Below the pieces are notes generated by a model that was not told where the DNA came from, did no database searches, and saw only the letters and a list, made by a program, of their open reading frames with translations. A program made the position numbers and the translations under genes. A stretch of 64,000 nucleotides of DNA. Origin: Vibrio diazotrophicus (GTDB taxonomy: Bacteria > Pseudomonadota > Gammaproteobacteria > Enterobacterales > Vibrionaceae). Below are positions 36,312-45,247 of this stretch, piece after piece. Where the stretch lies: the NCBI RefSeq assembly GCF_038452265.1, contig NZ_CP151843.1, positions 310,001 through 374,000 on the forward strand, written 5' to 3'. Position 1 is the first letter of the stretch. Each line of letters opens with the position of its first letter.

Positions 36312-37544
36312 ATGCTTAATGATGATTTTGATACAGGGTTAAACCCTGAAACCTTCGCTCCTGAAACACTTGCGGTGCATGCGGCTATTCGACCAGACCC
36401 TCATACGAACGCCATTGCTCCGAACATTGTGATGTCGGTAAATCACAGCTTTCTGCCGAATGAAGGCGCATTTTCAGCACAAGGCATGGAAGATATCTCC
36501 GACTCTCCGTTTCTCTATGCCGGTTGGACAAACCCAACGGTGCGCTTACTCGAACAGCGCTTGGCTATTTTAGAACAGGCTGAAGATGGACTCGCGACTG
36601 CCAGCGGAATGGCCGCAATCACTGCGGTATTTATGTCTTTACTCAAAGCAGGGGATCATCTGGTCATCAGCGATGTCTGCTATGCCGCTGTGTATGAGTT
36701 TGCTACCCAAGTATTGCCCCAGTATGGAATCGAAGTCACTGCAGTGGATACTTCATGCATCAAAAGTGTGCAAAATGCACTACGCCCTAGCACTAAGTTG
36801 GTGCACATAGAGACGCCATGCAACCCGTTATTAAGACTAACCAATATTCAAGAGGTCTCTTTGCTGCTTAAAAACAGTGGAATTTTGCTCAGTGCTGATT
36901 CGACCTTTTCAACCCCGGTTATTACCCGACCACTTGCACTTGGGGCAGATTTGGTGATTCATTCTTTAACCAAGTTTATTAACGGGCATGGAGATGTGCT
37001 TGGCGGATGCGTGCTGGGCTCAAAAGCCTTGATTAGCAAGCTCAGAAGCGTTGCTGGCGTCTATTTTGGTGCATCTTTAAGTGCGCAGAGCGCATGGCTA
37101 ATTATGCGGGGTATGGAGACGATTTATCCACGTATGAAAACCCTTTGTGAATCGGCTCAAACCATTGCTGAGTGGTTAGAAAACCACCCCAAGGTGCTAA
37201 GGGTTTTATATCCCGGCTTGGCGTCTCATCAACAATTTTCGCTGGCTAAGCAGCAAATGACATTTTTTGGCGGCATTATTGCATTCCAAGTAGAGGATAT
37301 CGAACTGATTGAGCAACGGTTTGCACATGAGTCGAGGATGTTTTATTACGCTTATTCCATAGGACATCAACGCAGTTTAGCAGTGGTGTTAAAAACCGAT
37401 GATTTGGACAAGTCGACTTATCGATTTAGTCCGGAACAAAAAGCGAAGTTTTCTAGGGAAGCTGGCAAAGGCGTGGTCAGGCTCTCAGTTGGTCTTGAGT
37501 CACCAACTGATTTGATTCGGGACTTAAGTCATCTTCTTAGATGA
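36312..37544 (+). CDS. Divergent Cys/Met-metabolism PLP enzyme
   Basis: 410 aa of the cystathionine gamma-synthase / beta-lyase / methionine gamma-lyase family. The PLP-binding Lys is K221 in HSLTKFINGHGD; ATASGMAAI and ETPCNP are typical. Two usual features deviate: the YxRxxNPT motif reads YAGWTNPT, losing the Arg that clamps the PLP phosphate, and the DNT motif reads ADSTFSTP. The C-terminal SLGG-type substrate motif appears as YSIGHQRSLAVVL. The exact reaction is therefore uncertain. Upstream of an amino acid ABC importer and divergent from an Lrp-type regulator. Confidence 0.8.
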   Translation: MLNDDFDTGLNPETFAPETLAVHAAIRPDPHTNAIAPNIVMSVNHSFLPNEGAFSAQGMEDISDSPFLYAGWTNPTVRLLEQRLAILEQAEDGLATASGMAAITAVFMSLLKAGDHLVISDVCYAAVYEFATQVLPQYGIEVTAVDTSCIKSVQNALRPSTKLVHIETPCNPLLRLTNIQEVSLLLKNSGILLSADSTFSTPVITRPLALGADLVIHSLTKFINGHGDVLGGCVLGSKALISKLRSVAGVYFGASLSAQSAWLIMRGMETIYPRMKTLCESAQTIAEWLENHPKVLRVLYPGLASHQQFSLAKQQMTFFGGIIAFQVEDIELIEQRFAHESRMFYYAYSIGHQRSLAVVLKTDDLDKSTYRFSPEQKAKFSREAGKGVVRLSVGLESPTDLIRDLSHLLR

Positions 37545-37725
37545 AAGCTGAATTTTTATAGCATTTTATTGGTTTTAAATTCGGATAGTTATTGAAATGT
37601 TATTAGATTGTGTTGCATTATCTGGTGGTTTTTGATGTCAGTACGCGTTTGCGTGATATTCAATACAACATCGTATTTGTCATTGGACGAACAGAAAAAT
37701 AACAAAATTTTTTATAAGGGATATT

Positions 37726-38532
37726 ATGAAAAAATTTATTAAATCTTCAGCTGCTGGACTTGTTTTTGCCTGCTCTCTGCTTGGTGCTAATCAAGCAATG
37801 GCGGAGTCTGACCTAGAAGGTGTTCTTAGCTCAGGTGAATTAAAAGTTTGTTTCGACGCGGGCTACATGCCTTTCGAAATGAAAACCAAAGATGGCCGTT
37901 TCATTGGTTTTGATATCGATTTAGGTAAGCACATGGCTCGCTCTATGGGTGTTAAGTTCACACCTGTAAACACCGCATGGGATGGTATTATCCCTGCGCT
38001 TCAAACCAACAAGTGTGACATCATCATGGGTGGTATGACTATCACTCCTGAGCGTAACTTGAAAGTTAACTTTGCTGACCCGTACATTGTTATCGGTCAA
38101 TCTATAATTTTCTCTCCAGCGCTTGAAGGTAAAATTAAAAGCTACGCTGATTTGAATGACCCTAAATACACAGTCTCAACAAAGCTTGGTACTACTGGTG
38201 TTGAAGCTGCGAAGAAACACCTTTTCAATGCAAAAGTTGACCTTTACGACACAGAAGTAGACGCCGTTCTGCAGGTTGTTAACGGCAAAGCAGACGCTTT
38301 CGTTTATGACTTCCCATACAACGCGATCTACGCTGCTCAAAACAAAGGCAAAGTTGCGCATTTAGCAGAACCGTTCACTTACGAACCTCTAGGTTGGGCG
38401 ATTCGTCAAGATGACCCGAACTTCCTAAATTTCTTGAATAACTACTTACGTCAAATCAAAGGCGACGGTACTTATGATCGTATGTACGACAAGTGGTTTA
38501 AATCTGACGACTGGTTGAAAGACGTTCAATAA
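37726..38532 (+). CDS. Polar amino acid binding protein
   Basis: 268-aa periplasmic solute-binding protein family 3 (HisJ/ArtI type). Signal peptide about 1-26 (NQAMA). Typical stretches are GELKVCFDAGYMPFEM, GFDIDLGKHMA, WDGIIPALQTNKCDIIMGG and the Cys pair region. Delivers an amino acid to the permease/ATPase encoded next. RBS AAGGGA precedes the ATG. The 181 bp upstream should contain its promoter. Specific amino acid not resolved. Confidence 0.92.
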   Translation: MKKFIKSSAAGLVFACSLLGANQAMAESDLEGVLSSGELKVCFDAGYMPFEMKTKDGRFIGFDIDLGKHMARSMGVKFTPVNTAWDGIIPALQTNKCDIIMGGMTITPERNLKVNFADPYIVIGQSIIFSPALEGKIKSYADLNDPKYTVSTKLGTTGVEAAKKHLFNAKVDLYDTEVDAVLQVVNGKADAFVYDFPYNAIYAAQNKGKVAHLAEPFTYEPLGWAIRQDDPNFLNFLNNYLRQIKGDGTYDRMYDKWFKSDDWLKDVQ

Positions 38533-38553
38533 TTAACGCCTTAAGCTGTAGTC

Positions 38554-38580
38554 AACTGGGCAGCGTAATGTTGCCCAGTT
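38554..38580 (+). terminator. Attenuator-type hairpin in amino acid ABC operon
   Basis: Perfect AACTGGGCA / TGCCCAGTT stem with an 8-base loop between binding protein and permease, no U-tract. Such hairpins usually protect the binding-protein mRNA and lower permease expression. Confidence 0.65.
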
Positions 38581-38609
38581 CATTAAAAAGAATAAAGAGA
38601 ATCTGAGTG

Positions 38610-39554
38610 ATGCAGTCAAAATCCTCAAAATGGATAGGACACGGAATTTACGTCCTAATTATGGCCATGCTTATTGGTGCGGTCTATTTCTCTGGGAAGA
38701 GTATTAACTATAACTGGCATTGGGATCGTCTCTGGCCGTACGTTGTTAACACCGAGATGCAACAACTTCGTGCAAACGGAGATGGTACAGCGGTGGTTAA
38801 AGCGGGTCAGTTAACGATTGAATTCGACGATGCTAGCCAACCACAGATCATTGATCATTACACAACACTTTTGGTTGGAAACGGTGATTTGGTTTTCCAA
38901 GGCGATGCCGTTGCACAACTGAATGAATGGAAGTTTGGCCCGATTGCTCATGGTTTATGGGTGACGGTTGAAATTTCCTTTATCTCCCTCATTTTTGCGG
39001 TTTTGCTTGGCCTTGTGTTTGGTCTGATGAGGGTGTCCAAAAATCAAGTGGCGAGAAATTTATCCCTAACCTATGTTGAACTGATACGTGGCACGCCACT
39101 TCTGGTTCAAATCTTCATCGTTTATTTCTTTATCGGAACCGTACTCGATTTCGATCGTTTTACTGCCGGTGTTGTCGCGTTATCAGTATTTACAGGTGCT
39201 TATGTTGCCGAAATCGTACGCGCAGGTATTCAGGCCATTCCAACAGGGCAGATGGAAGCCGCGCGTTCATTGGGTATGACTTATCCAAAAGCGATGCGCT
39301 ACATCATTCTTCCTCAAGCTTTAAAACGCACGTTACCACCTCTGGCCGGTCAGTTTATTAACCTAATAAAAGACTCATCGCTGGTTTCTGTTATTTCAAT
39401 TACGGACTTAACTAAAGCGGGTCGTGAAGTGGTCAGTGGCAGCTTTGCACCTTTTGAAGTGTGGTTTACCGTCGCAGCACTTTACTTACTAGTAACCGGG
39501 ACTCTGTCTTGGGCAATTCAACGTTTAGAGAAGAGGTTATCAGCCAGTGACTAG
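38610..39554 (+). CDS. Polar amino acid ABC permease
   Basis: 314 aa. TM1 is at about residues 10-27, then an unusual extracytoplasmic stretch of about 80 residues (about 30-110), then the HisM-type domain with the signature TYVELIRGTPLLVQIFIVYF and coupling motif EAARSLGMTYPKAMRYIILP. The ATG at 38610 is used rather than the GTG one codon earlier. Overlaps the ATPase gene by 8 bp. Relatives with this inserted loop exist among arginine/glutamate-type importers. Confidence 0.9.
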   Translation: MQSKSSKWIGHGIYVLIMAMLIGAVYFSGKSINYNWHWDRLWPYVVNTEMQQLRANGDGTAVVKAGQLTIEFDDASQPQIIDHYTTLLVGNGDLVFQGDAVAQLNEWKFGPIAHGLWVTVEISFISLIFAVLLGLVFGLMRVSKNQVARNLSLTYVELIRGTPLLVQIFIVYFFIGTVLDFDRFTAGVVALSVFTGAYVAEIVRAGIQAIPTGQMEAARSLGMTYPKAMRYIILPQALKRTLPPLAGQFINLIKDSSLVSVISITDLTKAGREVVSGSFAPFEVWFTVAALYLLVTGTLSWAIQRLEKRLSASD

Positions 39555-40299
39555 TGAATATAACGGCGAAGATATGGTTTACGCCAGCAATGTCGACAAG
39601 TTCTATCCTAACGGTTGCCACGCTTTAAAATCGGTATCAACGACGGTAAAACGTGGTGAAGTCGTGGTTATCATTGGCCCTTCAGGTTCAGGTAAATCGA
39701 CGTTTTTACGTACTCTGAACCAGTTAGAAGAGATCAGCTCAGGAACTATCATCGTTGATGGTTTCGATATGTACGCAAAAAGCACGGACATTAACGTATT
39801 GCGTCAGAACGTGGGAATGGTGTTCCAAAGTTTCAACTTATTCCCGCATATGACTGCGTTGGAAAACGTAATGATTGCACCCATGAAAGTGGCTAAGCGC
39901 CCTAAACATGAGGTGGAAGGTGCCGCGAAAGTGTTGATAAAACGTGTCGGTCTTGAAGATCGCATGAACAACTACCCAACGCACTTATCCGGTGGTCAGC
40001 AGCAACGTGTAGCGATTGCCCGCGCGTTAGCAATGAACCCAGACTTGATGTTGTTTGATGAGCCAACATCGGCCCTTGATCCTGAGATGGTAGGGGAAGT
40101 TCTGGACGTTATTAAAGGTCTGGCAAAAGAAGGGATGACCATGGTTATCGTGACTCACGAAATGGGCTTTGCCCGTGAAGTCGCAGACCGCGTGTTGTTT
40201 ATGGAAGATGGTAAATTGTTGGTTGATGACAGCCCGCAAGCCGTGTTTGATAATCCAAGCCATCCTCGTTTGCAGCAGTTCTTGGCGAAAGTTCTGTAA
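39547..40299 (+). CDS. Polar amino acid ABC ATPase
   Basis: 250 aa of the HisP/GlnQ type: Walker A GPSGSGKST, GMVFQSFNLFPH, signature HLSGGQQQRVAIARAL, Walker B LMLFDEPTSALDPE and the switch His in VTHEMGFAREVAD. Start overlaps the permease stop. Ends the operon; a terminator follows. Confidence 0.94.
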   Translation: MTSEYNGEDMVYASNVDKFYPNGCHALKSVSTTVKRGEVVVIIGPSGSGKSTFLRTLNQLEEISSGTIIVDGFDMYAKSTDINVLRQNVGMVFQSFNLFPHMTALENVMIAPMKVAKRPKHEVEGAAKVLIKRVGLEDRMNNYPTHLSGGQQQRVAIARALAMNPDLMLFDEPTSALDPEMVGEVLDVIKGLAKEGMTMVIVTHEMGFAREVADRVLFMEDGKLLVDDSPQAVFDNPSHPRLQQFLAKVL

Positions 40300-40334
40300 T
40301 AAAAATCTTGTAATAGTAGCGATACGATTAAACC

Positions 40335-40362
40335 AAAACCGAGCCTTAAAGCTCGGTTTTTT
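40335..40362. terminator. Terminator after amino acid ABC operon
   Basis: AAAACCGAGC / GCTCGGTTTT stem, 6-base loop, T-run on the plus strand. Lies between convergent genes. Confidence 0.9.
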
Positions 40363-40374
40363 CTTATTTGCAGG

Positions 40375-42033
40375 TTACATGGCCCAAAGTATCAGCGCGA
40401 GTATTTGTGGCGACAGTATTCGTAGACACATCACCAGCGGATATACAGTGGCATAAGCTAGTGCTGATGCACCACTTGATTCATGTAAGGCATTGGCAAA
40501 TGCGAGCGCTGGTGGATCGGTCATTGAACCTGCCAACATGCCACAGATAGTGAGATAGTTAATGTGGCCCAGCACTCTTGCCAATATGCCAACCGTAATC
40601 AACGGAATTGCTGTTATAGCGACACCATATCCCATCCAGCTAAGTCCATCGCCTTGCACCAGCGTTTCAATAAAGTTACCACCAGATTTAAGACCTACCA
40701 CAGCCAAGAACAGTACGATACCAATTTCCCGTAGCGCCAAGTTGGCACTGGGTGGCATAAACCAGTACATTTTGCCGATACTGCCTATTCTGGCAAGAAT
40801 GAGTGCAACGATCAGTGGGCCGCCAGCCAGTCCGAGTTTGATTGCAGCGGGGAAACCCGGTAGGTAAAAAGGAATTGAACCGAGCAACACTCCGAGACCA
40901 ATACCGACAAACACAGGCAGCATTTGTACCTGTTGCAACTTTTGGTGAGCATTGCCGACCATGCCGCTAACCGCTTCAATGGCTTCCTGACGTCCGACTA
41001 AGTTCAAAATGTCACCAAACTGAAGGGTAGAGTTGCTGGTGGGGATCAACTCAACACCTGCACGGTTAAGGCGTGAGACAACAACGTCATATTTCTCTTT
41101 TAGATCTAAGTCTCTGAGCTTTTTACCCAGAACAACTTCATTGGTAACAACCAAACGTTGCACTCGCAGTTCTGTTCCTCTGGTAGAGAGCGATACATCA
41201 ACCTCTTCGCCAATCACGAGACGCGCTTTTTCCAAAGCGTTCTTGTCGCCGACAAGGTGGAGCAGGTCATTGACTTCAACACGAGAATCCGGTTTTGGTA
41301 CCAATAACTGTTCATTGCGTTTTAGGCGTGAGCACACAATGTTACCGTCACTAAGTGCTGGAATATCTTTCAAAAACAATCCGTTTAAGTTGGGGTTTTT
41401 AACAGAGATATTCATGGTGTGTAAACTTGATTTCTTGTGACCATTTTTGATTTCAAACTCATCGGCTTCTTGGTTCACATTGACGCGGAAGATAAGTCTA
41501 ATCAACCACATAGTGAGCAATATCCCGCAGATACCAAACGGGTAGGCAATGGCATAGCCCATACCCGTCATATCAAGTAGGTTTTCCTGACCCCCGAGTT
41601 CCGTCAGGATCTGTTGACCCGCACCAAGAGAAGGGGTGTTAGTCACCGCACCAGAAAAGACACCAAGAATAACAGGAAGAGGGACATCAAACAGGTAGTA
41701 GAGAGCGACAGTAACCAGACACCCTAACAACACAATCAATGCGGCAAAGCCGTTGAGTTTTAAGCCTGAACTTCTCAGTGACGAGAAGAAGCCGGGTCCA
41801 ACCTGAATACCAATCGTATAAACGAATAAGATTAATCCAAACTCTTGGATAAAGTGTAAGGTGTGGTAGTTGAGCTCAACGCCCCATGCTCCAGTAAAGT
41901 GACCAACGAAAATGCCGCCAAACAGCACTCCGCCGATCCCTAAACCAACGCCATAGAGTCGCCAGTTCCCTATCCACAGACCTAACACCGCTACCAGAGC
42001 AAGGATACTGATAGAGAGTGCGATATCACTCAT
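40375..42033 (-). CDS. yidE: YidE-type putative transporter (AAE family)
   Basis: 552-aa membrane protein of the aspartate:alanine exchanger family with two halves of about five helices flanking two TrkA-C/RCK_C domains (about 200-370). Matches E. coli YidE through long stretches, e.g. HFIQEFGLILFVYTIGIQVG and GAVTNTPSLGAGQQIL. Transported substrate unknown. The ATG at 42033 is chosen because the protein then begins MSDIALS like YidE, with TCAGGAGA upstream; the frame opens at 42051. Confidence 0.9.
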   Translation of the reverse strand: MSDIALSISILALVAVLGLWIGNWRLYGVGLGIGGVLFGGIFVGHFTGAWGVELNYHTLHFIQEFGLILFVYTIGIQVGPGFFSSLRSSGLKLNGFAALIVLLGCLVTVALYYLFDVPLPVILGVFSGAVTNTPSLGAGQQILTELGGQENLLDMTGMGYAIAYPFGICGILLTMWLIRLIFRVNVNQEADEFEIKNGHKKSSLHTMNISVKNPNLNGLFLKDIPALSDGNIVCSRLKRNEQLLVPKPDSRVEVNDLLHLVGDKNALEKARLVIGEEVDVSLSTRGTELRVQRLVVTNEVVLGKKLRDLDLKEKYDVVVSRLNRAGVELIPTSNSTLQFGDILNLVGRQEAIEAVSGMVGNAHQKLQQVQMLPVFVGIGLGVLLGSIPFYLPGFPAAIKLGLAGGPLIVALILARIGSIGKMYWFMPPSANLALREIGIVLFLAVVGLKSGGNFIETLVQGDGLSWMGYGVAITAIPLITVGILARVLGHINYLTICGMLAGSMTDPPALAFANALHESSGASALAYATVYPLVMCLRILSPQILALILWAM

Positions 42034-42427
42034 AGTAAGTCTCCTGAACAATTACAAAAACGGTTGACGGGCAATCGTTGTTGAACATCAGGCAGGGGTA
42101 GGCGTAAGAACTAAAACGTGGTTATGTCTACGGCTGGAGGGTTCAGATATAGGCGTTGAATGTGCGAGGTATCTTGAGCAGTTCAACGTCACTTTATTGC
42201 CCTAACTATGCTATTAGTAATACTGCAATAGATTTAGATTGTTAACTCTAGTTATACAAAAGTGTGCTGTTTAGCAGGAAATAGATTTAGCCAATAAACA
42301 TATGTTAAATAAGGGTAAAAAGCGTTTCCTAAATGCAAGTAAAGTAAACGCTGAGAGCCTGAATGTAACATAATATTTCACTGCATATTCCAATTAGATG
42401 AGTTTGGGATATGCAGAAAAAGCAGTT
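42034..42427. other. Intergenic region between panE-like and yidE genes
   Basis: About 390 bp, no supportable gene. It contains the minus-strand yidE promoter region and, at 42381-42416, an imperfect hairpin CTGCATAT..CC / GG..ATATGCAG just downstream of the reductase gene. The hairpin has no U-tract and is only a possible terminator. Confidence 0.45.
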
Positions 42428-43381
42428 TTAGGCTTCGATCATTTGATCACTGGCATGCTGTAACAGATGGCAAATTAATTCTGTGGTAGTTGCTGGGTCA
42501 CCAGCTTGCCGACAGTAGTCTATTACCGGGCCGCAGATCTCTTGGATCTCCATTGGGCGTCCTTTTTCTCGGTCGACCAACATGGATGTTTTGATAGCAT
42601 CAAACTCACAGATAAGACTAAACATCTCTGCTACATCATCTTCAGTCATATTCACATTCGCACACCTTGCCGCTCTTGCTGTTTCTTGCATGATCTTATA
42701 AACGGCTTGTTTCAATACTGGGTCTTTTGTGACGGTTTGAGTATCTTTCATTGTTAAAGCGGTAATTGGGTTTATCGCGTTGTTTATGAGCAGTTTACGC
42801 CACAACGCATAACTTACATCTTCATAAAGCTGATTTGGAATATCTGCAGAGTCGAAAACTGAGCCAAGTTCGCAAAGGAAATCTTTCAGGTGTGGGTTTG
42901 CAGATTCTGATGGCCACGCGCCGAAATCGATTTGTGCCTTGCCTGTCGCTTCTATCTTTCCGGGTTCCAGAGCATGGGCTCCGATTCGTATTGCCAGTCC
43001 GCCAATGGTGCGTTTTAATCCAACCGTATTGGCGATAATGCCTTCATTCATCACGCCGTTTTGAATGGACAAAACAGGAGTATCGCACGCATCAAGCCAT
43101 GGCTTCATTTGATCCATCATTGAGCTGGTTGTGCTGCCTTTTGATGCAAGAATTAGCAAATCAAAATCATTGCCGTTGTAATCATCACAAAGCCCTTGAA
43201 TATCGGTAGCCGAAACGGGGGCCGAAAAGAAAAAATCTGGATGTGTTATCTCAAGACCTTGTTGCTGTAACGCTTTTAAATGTTCACCTCTGGCAACAAA
43301 AACAACATCGTGTCCTGCATTAACTAGCTTTGCCGCATAGTAGCAACCAATACCACCTGCACCGATCATTGCGAATTTCAA
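42428..43381 (-). CDS. 2-dehydropantoate 2-reductase family protein
   Basis: 317-aa ApbA/PanE-type NADP reductase. The N-terminal dinucleotide motif is GAGGIGCYYAAKL, with SIQNGV and the catalytic-lysine segment LWRKLLINNAINPITAL. The family includes ketopantoate reductase (pantothenate synthesis), but vibrios often carry several paralogs, so panE itself is not assigned. No ATG fits the N-terminus; a TTG at 43381 with AAGGAG eight bases upstream gives the natural start (LKFAMIGAGG). Stands alone. Confidence 0.8.
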   Translation of the reverse strand: MKFAMIGAGGIGCYYAAKLVNAGHDVVFVARGEHLKALQQQGLEITHPDFFFSAPVSATDIQGLCDDYNGNDFDLLILASKGSTTSSMMDQMKPWLDACDTPVLSIQNGVMNEGIIANTVGLKRTIGGLAIRIGAHALEPGKIEATGKAQIDFGAWPSESANPHLKDFLCELGSVFDSADIPNQLYEDVSYALWRKLLINNAINPITALTMKDTQTVTKDPVLKQAVYKIMQETARAARCANVNMTEDDVAEMFSLICEFDAIKTSMLVDREKGRPMEIQEICGPVIDYCRQAGDPATTTELICHLLQHASDQMIEA

Positions 43382-43493
43382 GAGAGCTCTCCTTACGTAC
43401 ACATTTATAAGCAAAAACAGATTAAACGCTTAAGAAAGTAATCACCAGAGTTAAGTGAGTAGGAATATACGATAAGATGTTGGCAGCACAATT

Positions 43494-43525
43494 AAAAAAA
43501 GCCACATCAACCTTGATGTGGCTTT
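43494..43525 (-). terminator. Terminator after porin
   Basis: GCCACATCAA / TTGATGTGGC stem with a CC(A)-type loop. On the minus strand it is followed by a run of T, matching the porin's direction. Confidence 0.9.
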
Positions 43526-43574
43526 CGCAAAATGCGGAATTAATAAGAAAAGTCAGTAGATAAAGTACTCGTAA

Positions 43575-44540
43575 TTAGAACGAGTATTTTGCTACAAATT
43601 TAACTGCATGACCGTCTTCTTCAACGCCAGCTTTTTCGATTTCACCAGTTTGTAGAACGAAGTCAGTTTTGAATTCTTTAGTTACGTCGTAACCAAGACC
43701 TAGATATGCTGTTTGAGCGTCAAACGAGTTACCTTGGTAGTTACCTTCTGCATATTGCAGAGAACCATAGATTCGGATTACGTCGATAGTATAAGTCGCT
43801 GCAACAGAGTAAGTGTCGCCATCGTTAGGTAGATCAAGCTTTAGCTCAACACTATCGTTTGCTTTCAACGATTTTGCATTTTCAAAAGAAATGTAACCTG
43901 CAGCAAGTTTTAGCGAACCAAGAGTTAGGTCTGCAGCTACACCCATTGAATCTGCTTCATCACCGTCTGAACCATACGCAATTGCCGCAGAGAAGTTATC
44001 AGCTTTGTAGTTTGCAGAAAGAGCGTAGTTTGAATCGTTGCTAGATTCGCTATCAGTTTCATAGTTAGCTGATAATTCTAGTTTATCAATCGTTTTCTTA
44101 TAACGGATACCCTGGCCGTCAACGCCACCTTGTCCAACGATGTATAGGTTTGCACCTTCACCAGATTTCGCTTTTTCAATTGAGCCAAATGAATTACCTG
44201 TGTCACCTAGAGATAGGTTGCCAAAGCCACTGTGATCAAATTCCAGTTTGATGTCTTCGAACTTTGCTGTTCTGTCACCAGCGCTGTCGCCAGTATTGAT
44301 TGCAAATGAACCGATTACTTTAGTCTCTTCATTAAGGAAGTGTGTTGCTTTCGCTTTTAGGTGCGCATCAGTAAAAACATGAGTTTCTTTTTCTGCTTGG
44401 TCTGCCTTTACGTATAGACCAGTAGCTTTAGCCCAACCTGAAAGTTCAACTGTATTTGTGTCAGTAGCGTAGATTTCGCCTGCCGCTACAGAACCTGCTG
44501 CTAAAAGAGATACCACTGCTGCTAATGGTTTGATGTTCAT
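43575..44540 (-). CDS. Outer-membrane general porin
   Basis: 321-aa Gram-negative porin. The signal peptide ends at AGSVAAG (about 20 residues), followed by alternating beta-strand pattern and a C-terminal aromatic residue (KFVAKYSF), the usual outer-membrane assembly signal. Strands such as NLSLGDTGNSFGSIEKAKSG are typical of the OmpC/OmpU class. RBS GGAG precedes the ATG. Could provide the outer-membrane entry for oligosaccharides used by the adjacent catabolic locus, but the gene has its own terminator and a general role is equally likely. Confidence 0.85.
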   Translation of the reverse strand: MNIKPLAAVVSLLAAGSVAAGEIYATDTNTVELSGWAKATGLYVKADQAEKETHVFTDAHLKAKATHFLNEETKVIGSFAINTGDSAGDRTAKFEDIKLEFDHSGFGNLSLGDTGNSFGSIEKAKSGEGANLYIVGQGGVDGQGIRYKKTIDKLELSANYETDSESSNDSNYALSANYKADNFSAAIAYGSDGDEADSMGVAADLTLGSLKLAAGYISFENAKSLKANDSVELKLDLPNDGDTYSVAATYTIDVIRIYGSLQYAEGNYQGNSFDAQTAYLGLGYDVTKEFKTDFVLQTGEIEKAGVEEDGHAVKFVAKYSF

Positions 44541-45247
44541 ATTTTACTCCATATTTTTATATTGATTACTCAAAAACGTAATCGAGTGTATTAATTTGCT
44601 TAACAACCTAATTTACTTGCCGGTGAGCAATATATTTTTATTAATCAAATCGACAGGTGAATCTTATACAAAACAACTTTTAAATATATTGAAAATTTAT
44701 TTTTGAAATATTTTTTACGATCTACTTCATAATCATTGCGATATTAATGTTTGTTGTTAAGTAACAAGTTTCAATGCAATTAATAAATTTATTTATTCGA
44801 TATTATTTAACGTATTCATTAATTTAATTTACATGGCTATTTATTTTGAGATGTGCCTCGCGATAGCTCTTGGGTGCTTGTTTACATTTGAGAAGATTGG
44901 TTTATATGGCAGCTAAGCACTGATATTCCTTACGTTGTTTTGTAATTGAGAAGGACGGTCACATAGGTTTTGTTCGGAGGGTGAAGTTCTTTACGTCTGA
45001 GGTTGGCCAAATAAGTAGATAGGGCTTTATATTTTTCTTGAGTTAAATTTTATCTGGATCGCAAATTGTAATACTTGTAAGTCATTATTTGAAACGCAAT
45101 TTCAAATTGGATTGAACAAGGTGGCTTGTTGACTATAATAGCTTTTATTAAATAAGTGGTTTTGTTTGTTTTCTATTCTGGTTTTGACTGTTTTTGTGTG
45201 GTGATTCGCATTTTTAAAATAGTTGAATTCTAAATGTAAGAGATATT
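44541..45247. other. Long AT-rich divergent region, porin / SulP
   Basis: 707 bp without a supportable gene, about two-thirds A+T. Holds the porin promoter (minus strand), and near its right end an inverted repeat plus a good promoter for SulP (listed separately). No repeat or structured RNA that I recognise. Confidence 0.5.
45088..45139 (+). promoter_or_regulatory. Promoter with adjacent operator-like palindrome for sulP
   Basis: TATAAT at 45134-45139 with TTGAAC at 45112-45117 (16-bp spacer) forms a good sigma-70 promoter. Immediately upstream, at 45088-45106, is a perfect TTTGAAA-n5-TTTCAAA inverted repeat, well placed for an activator. The regulator is unknown; none is encoded between 45 kb and the right edge as visible. 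Confidence 0.5.
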
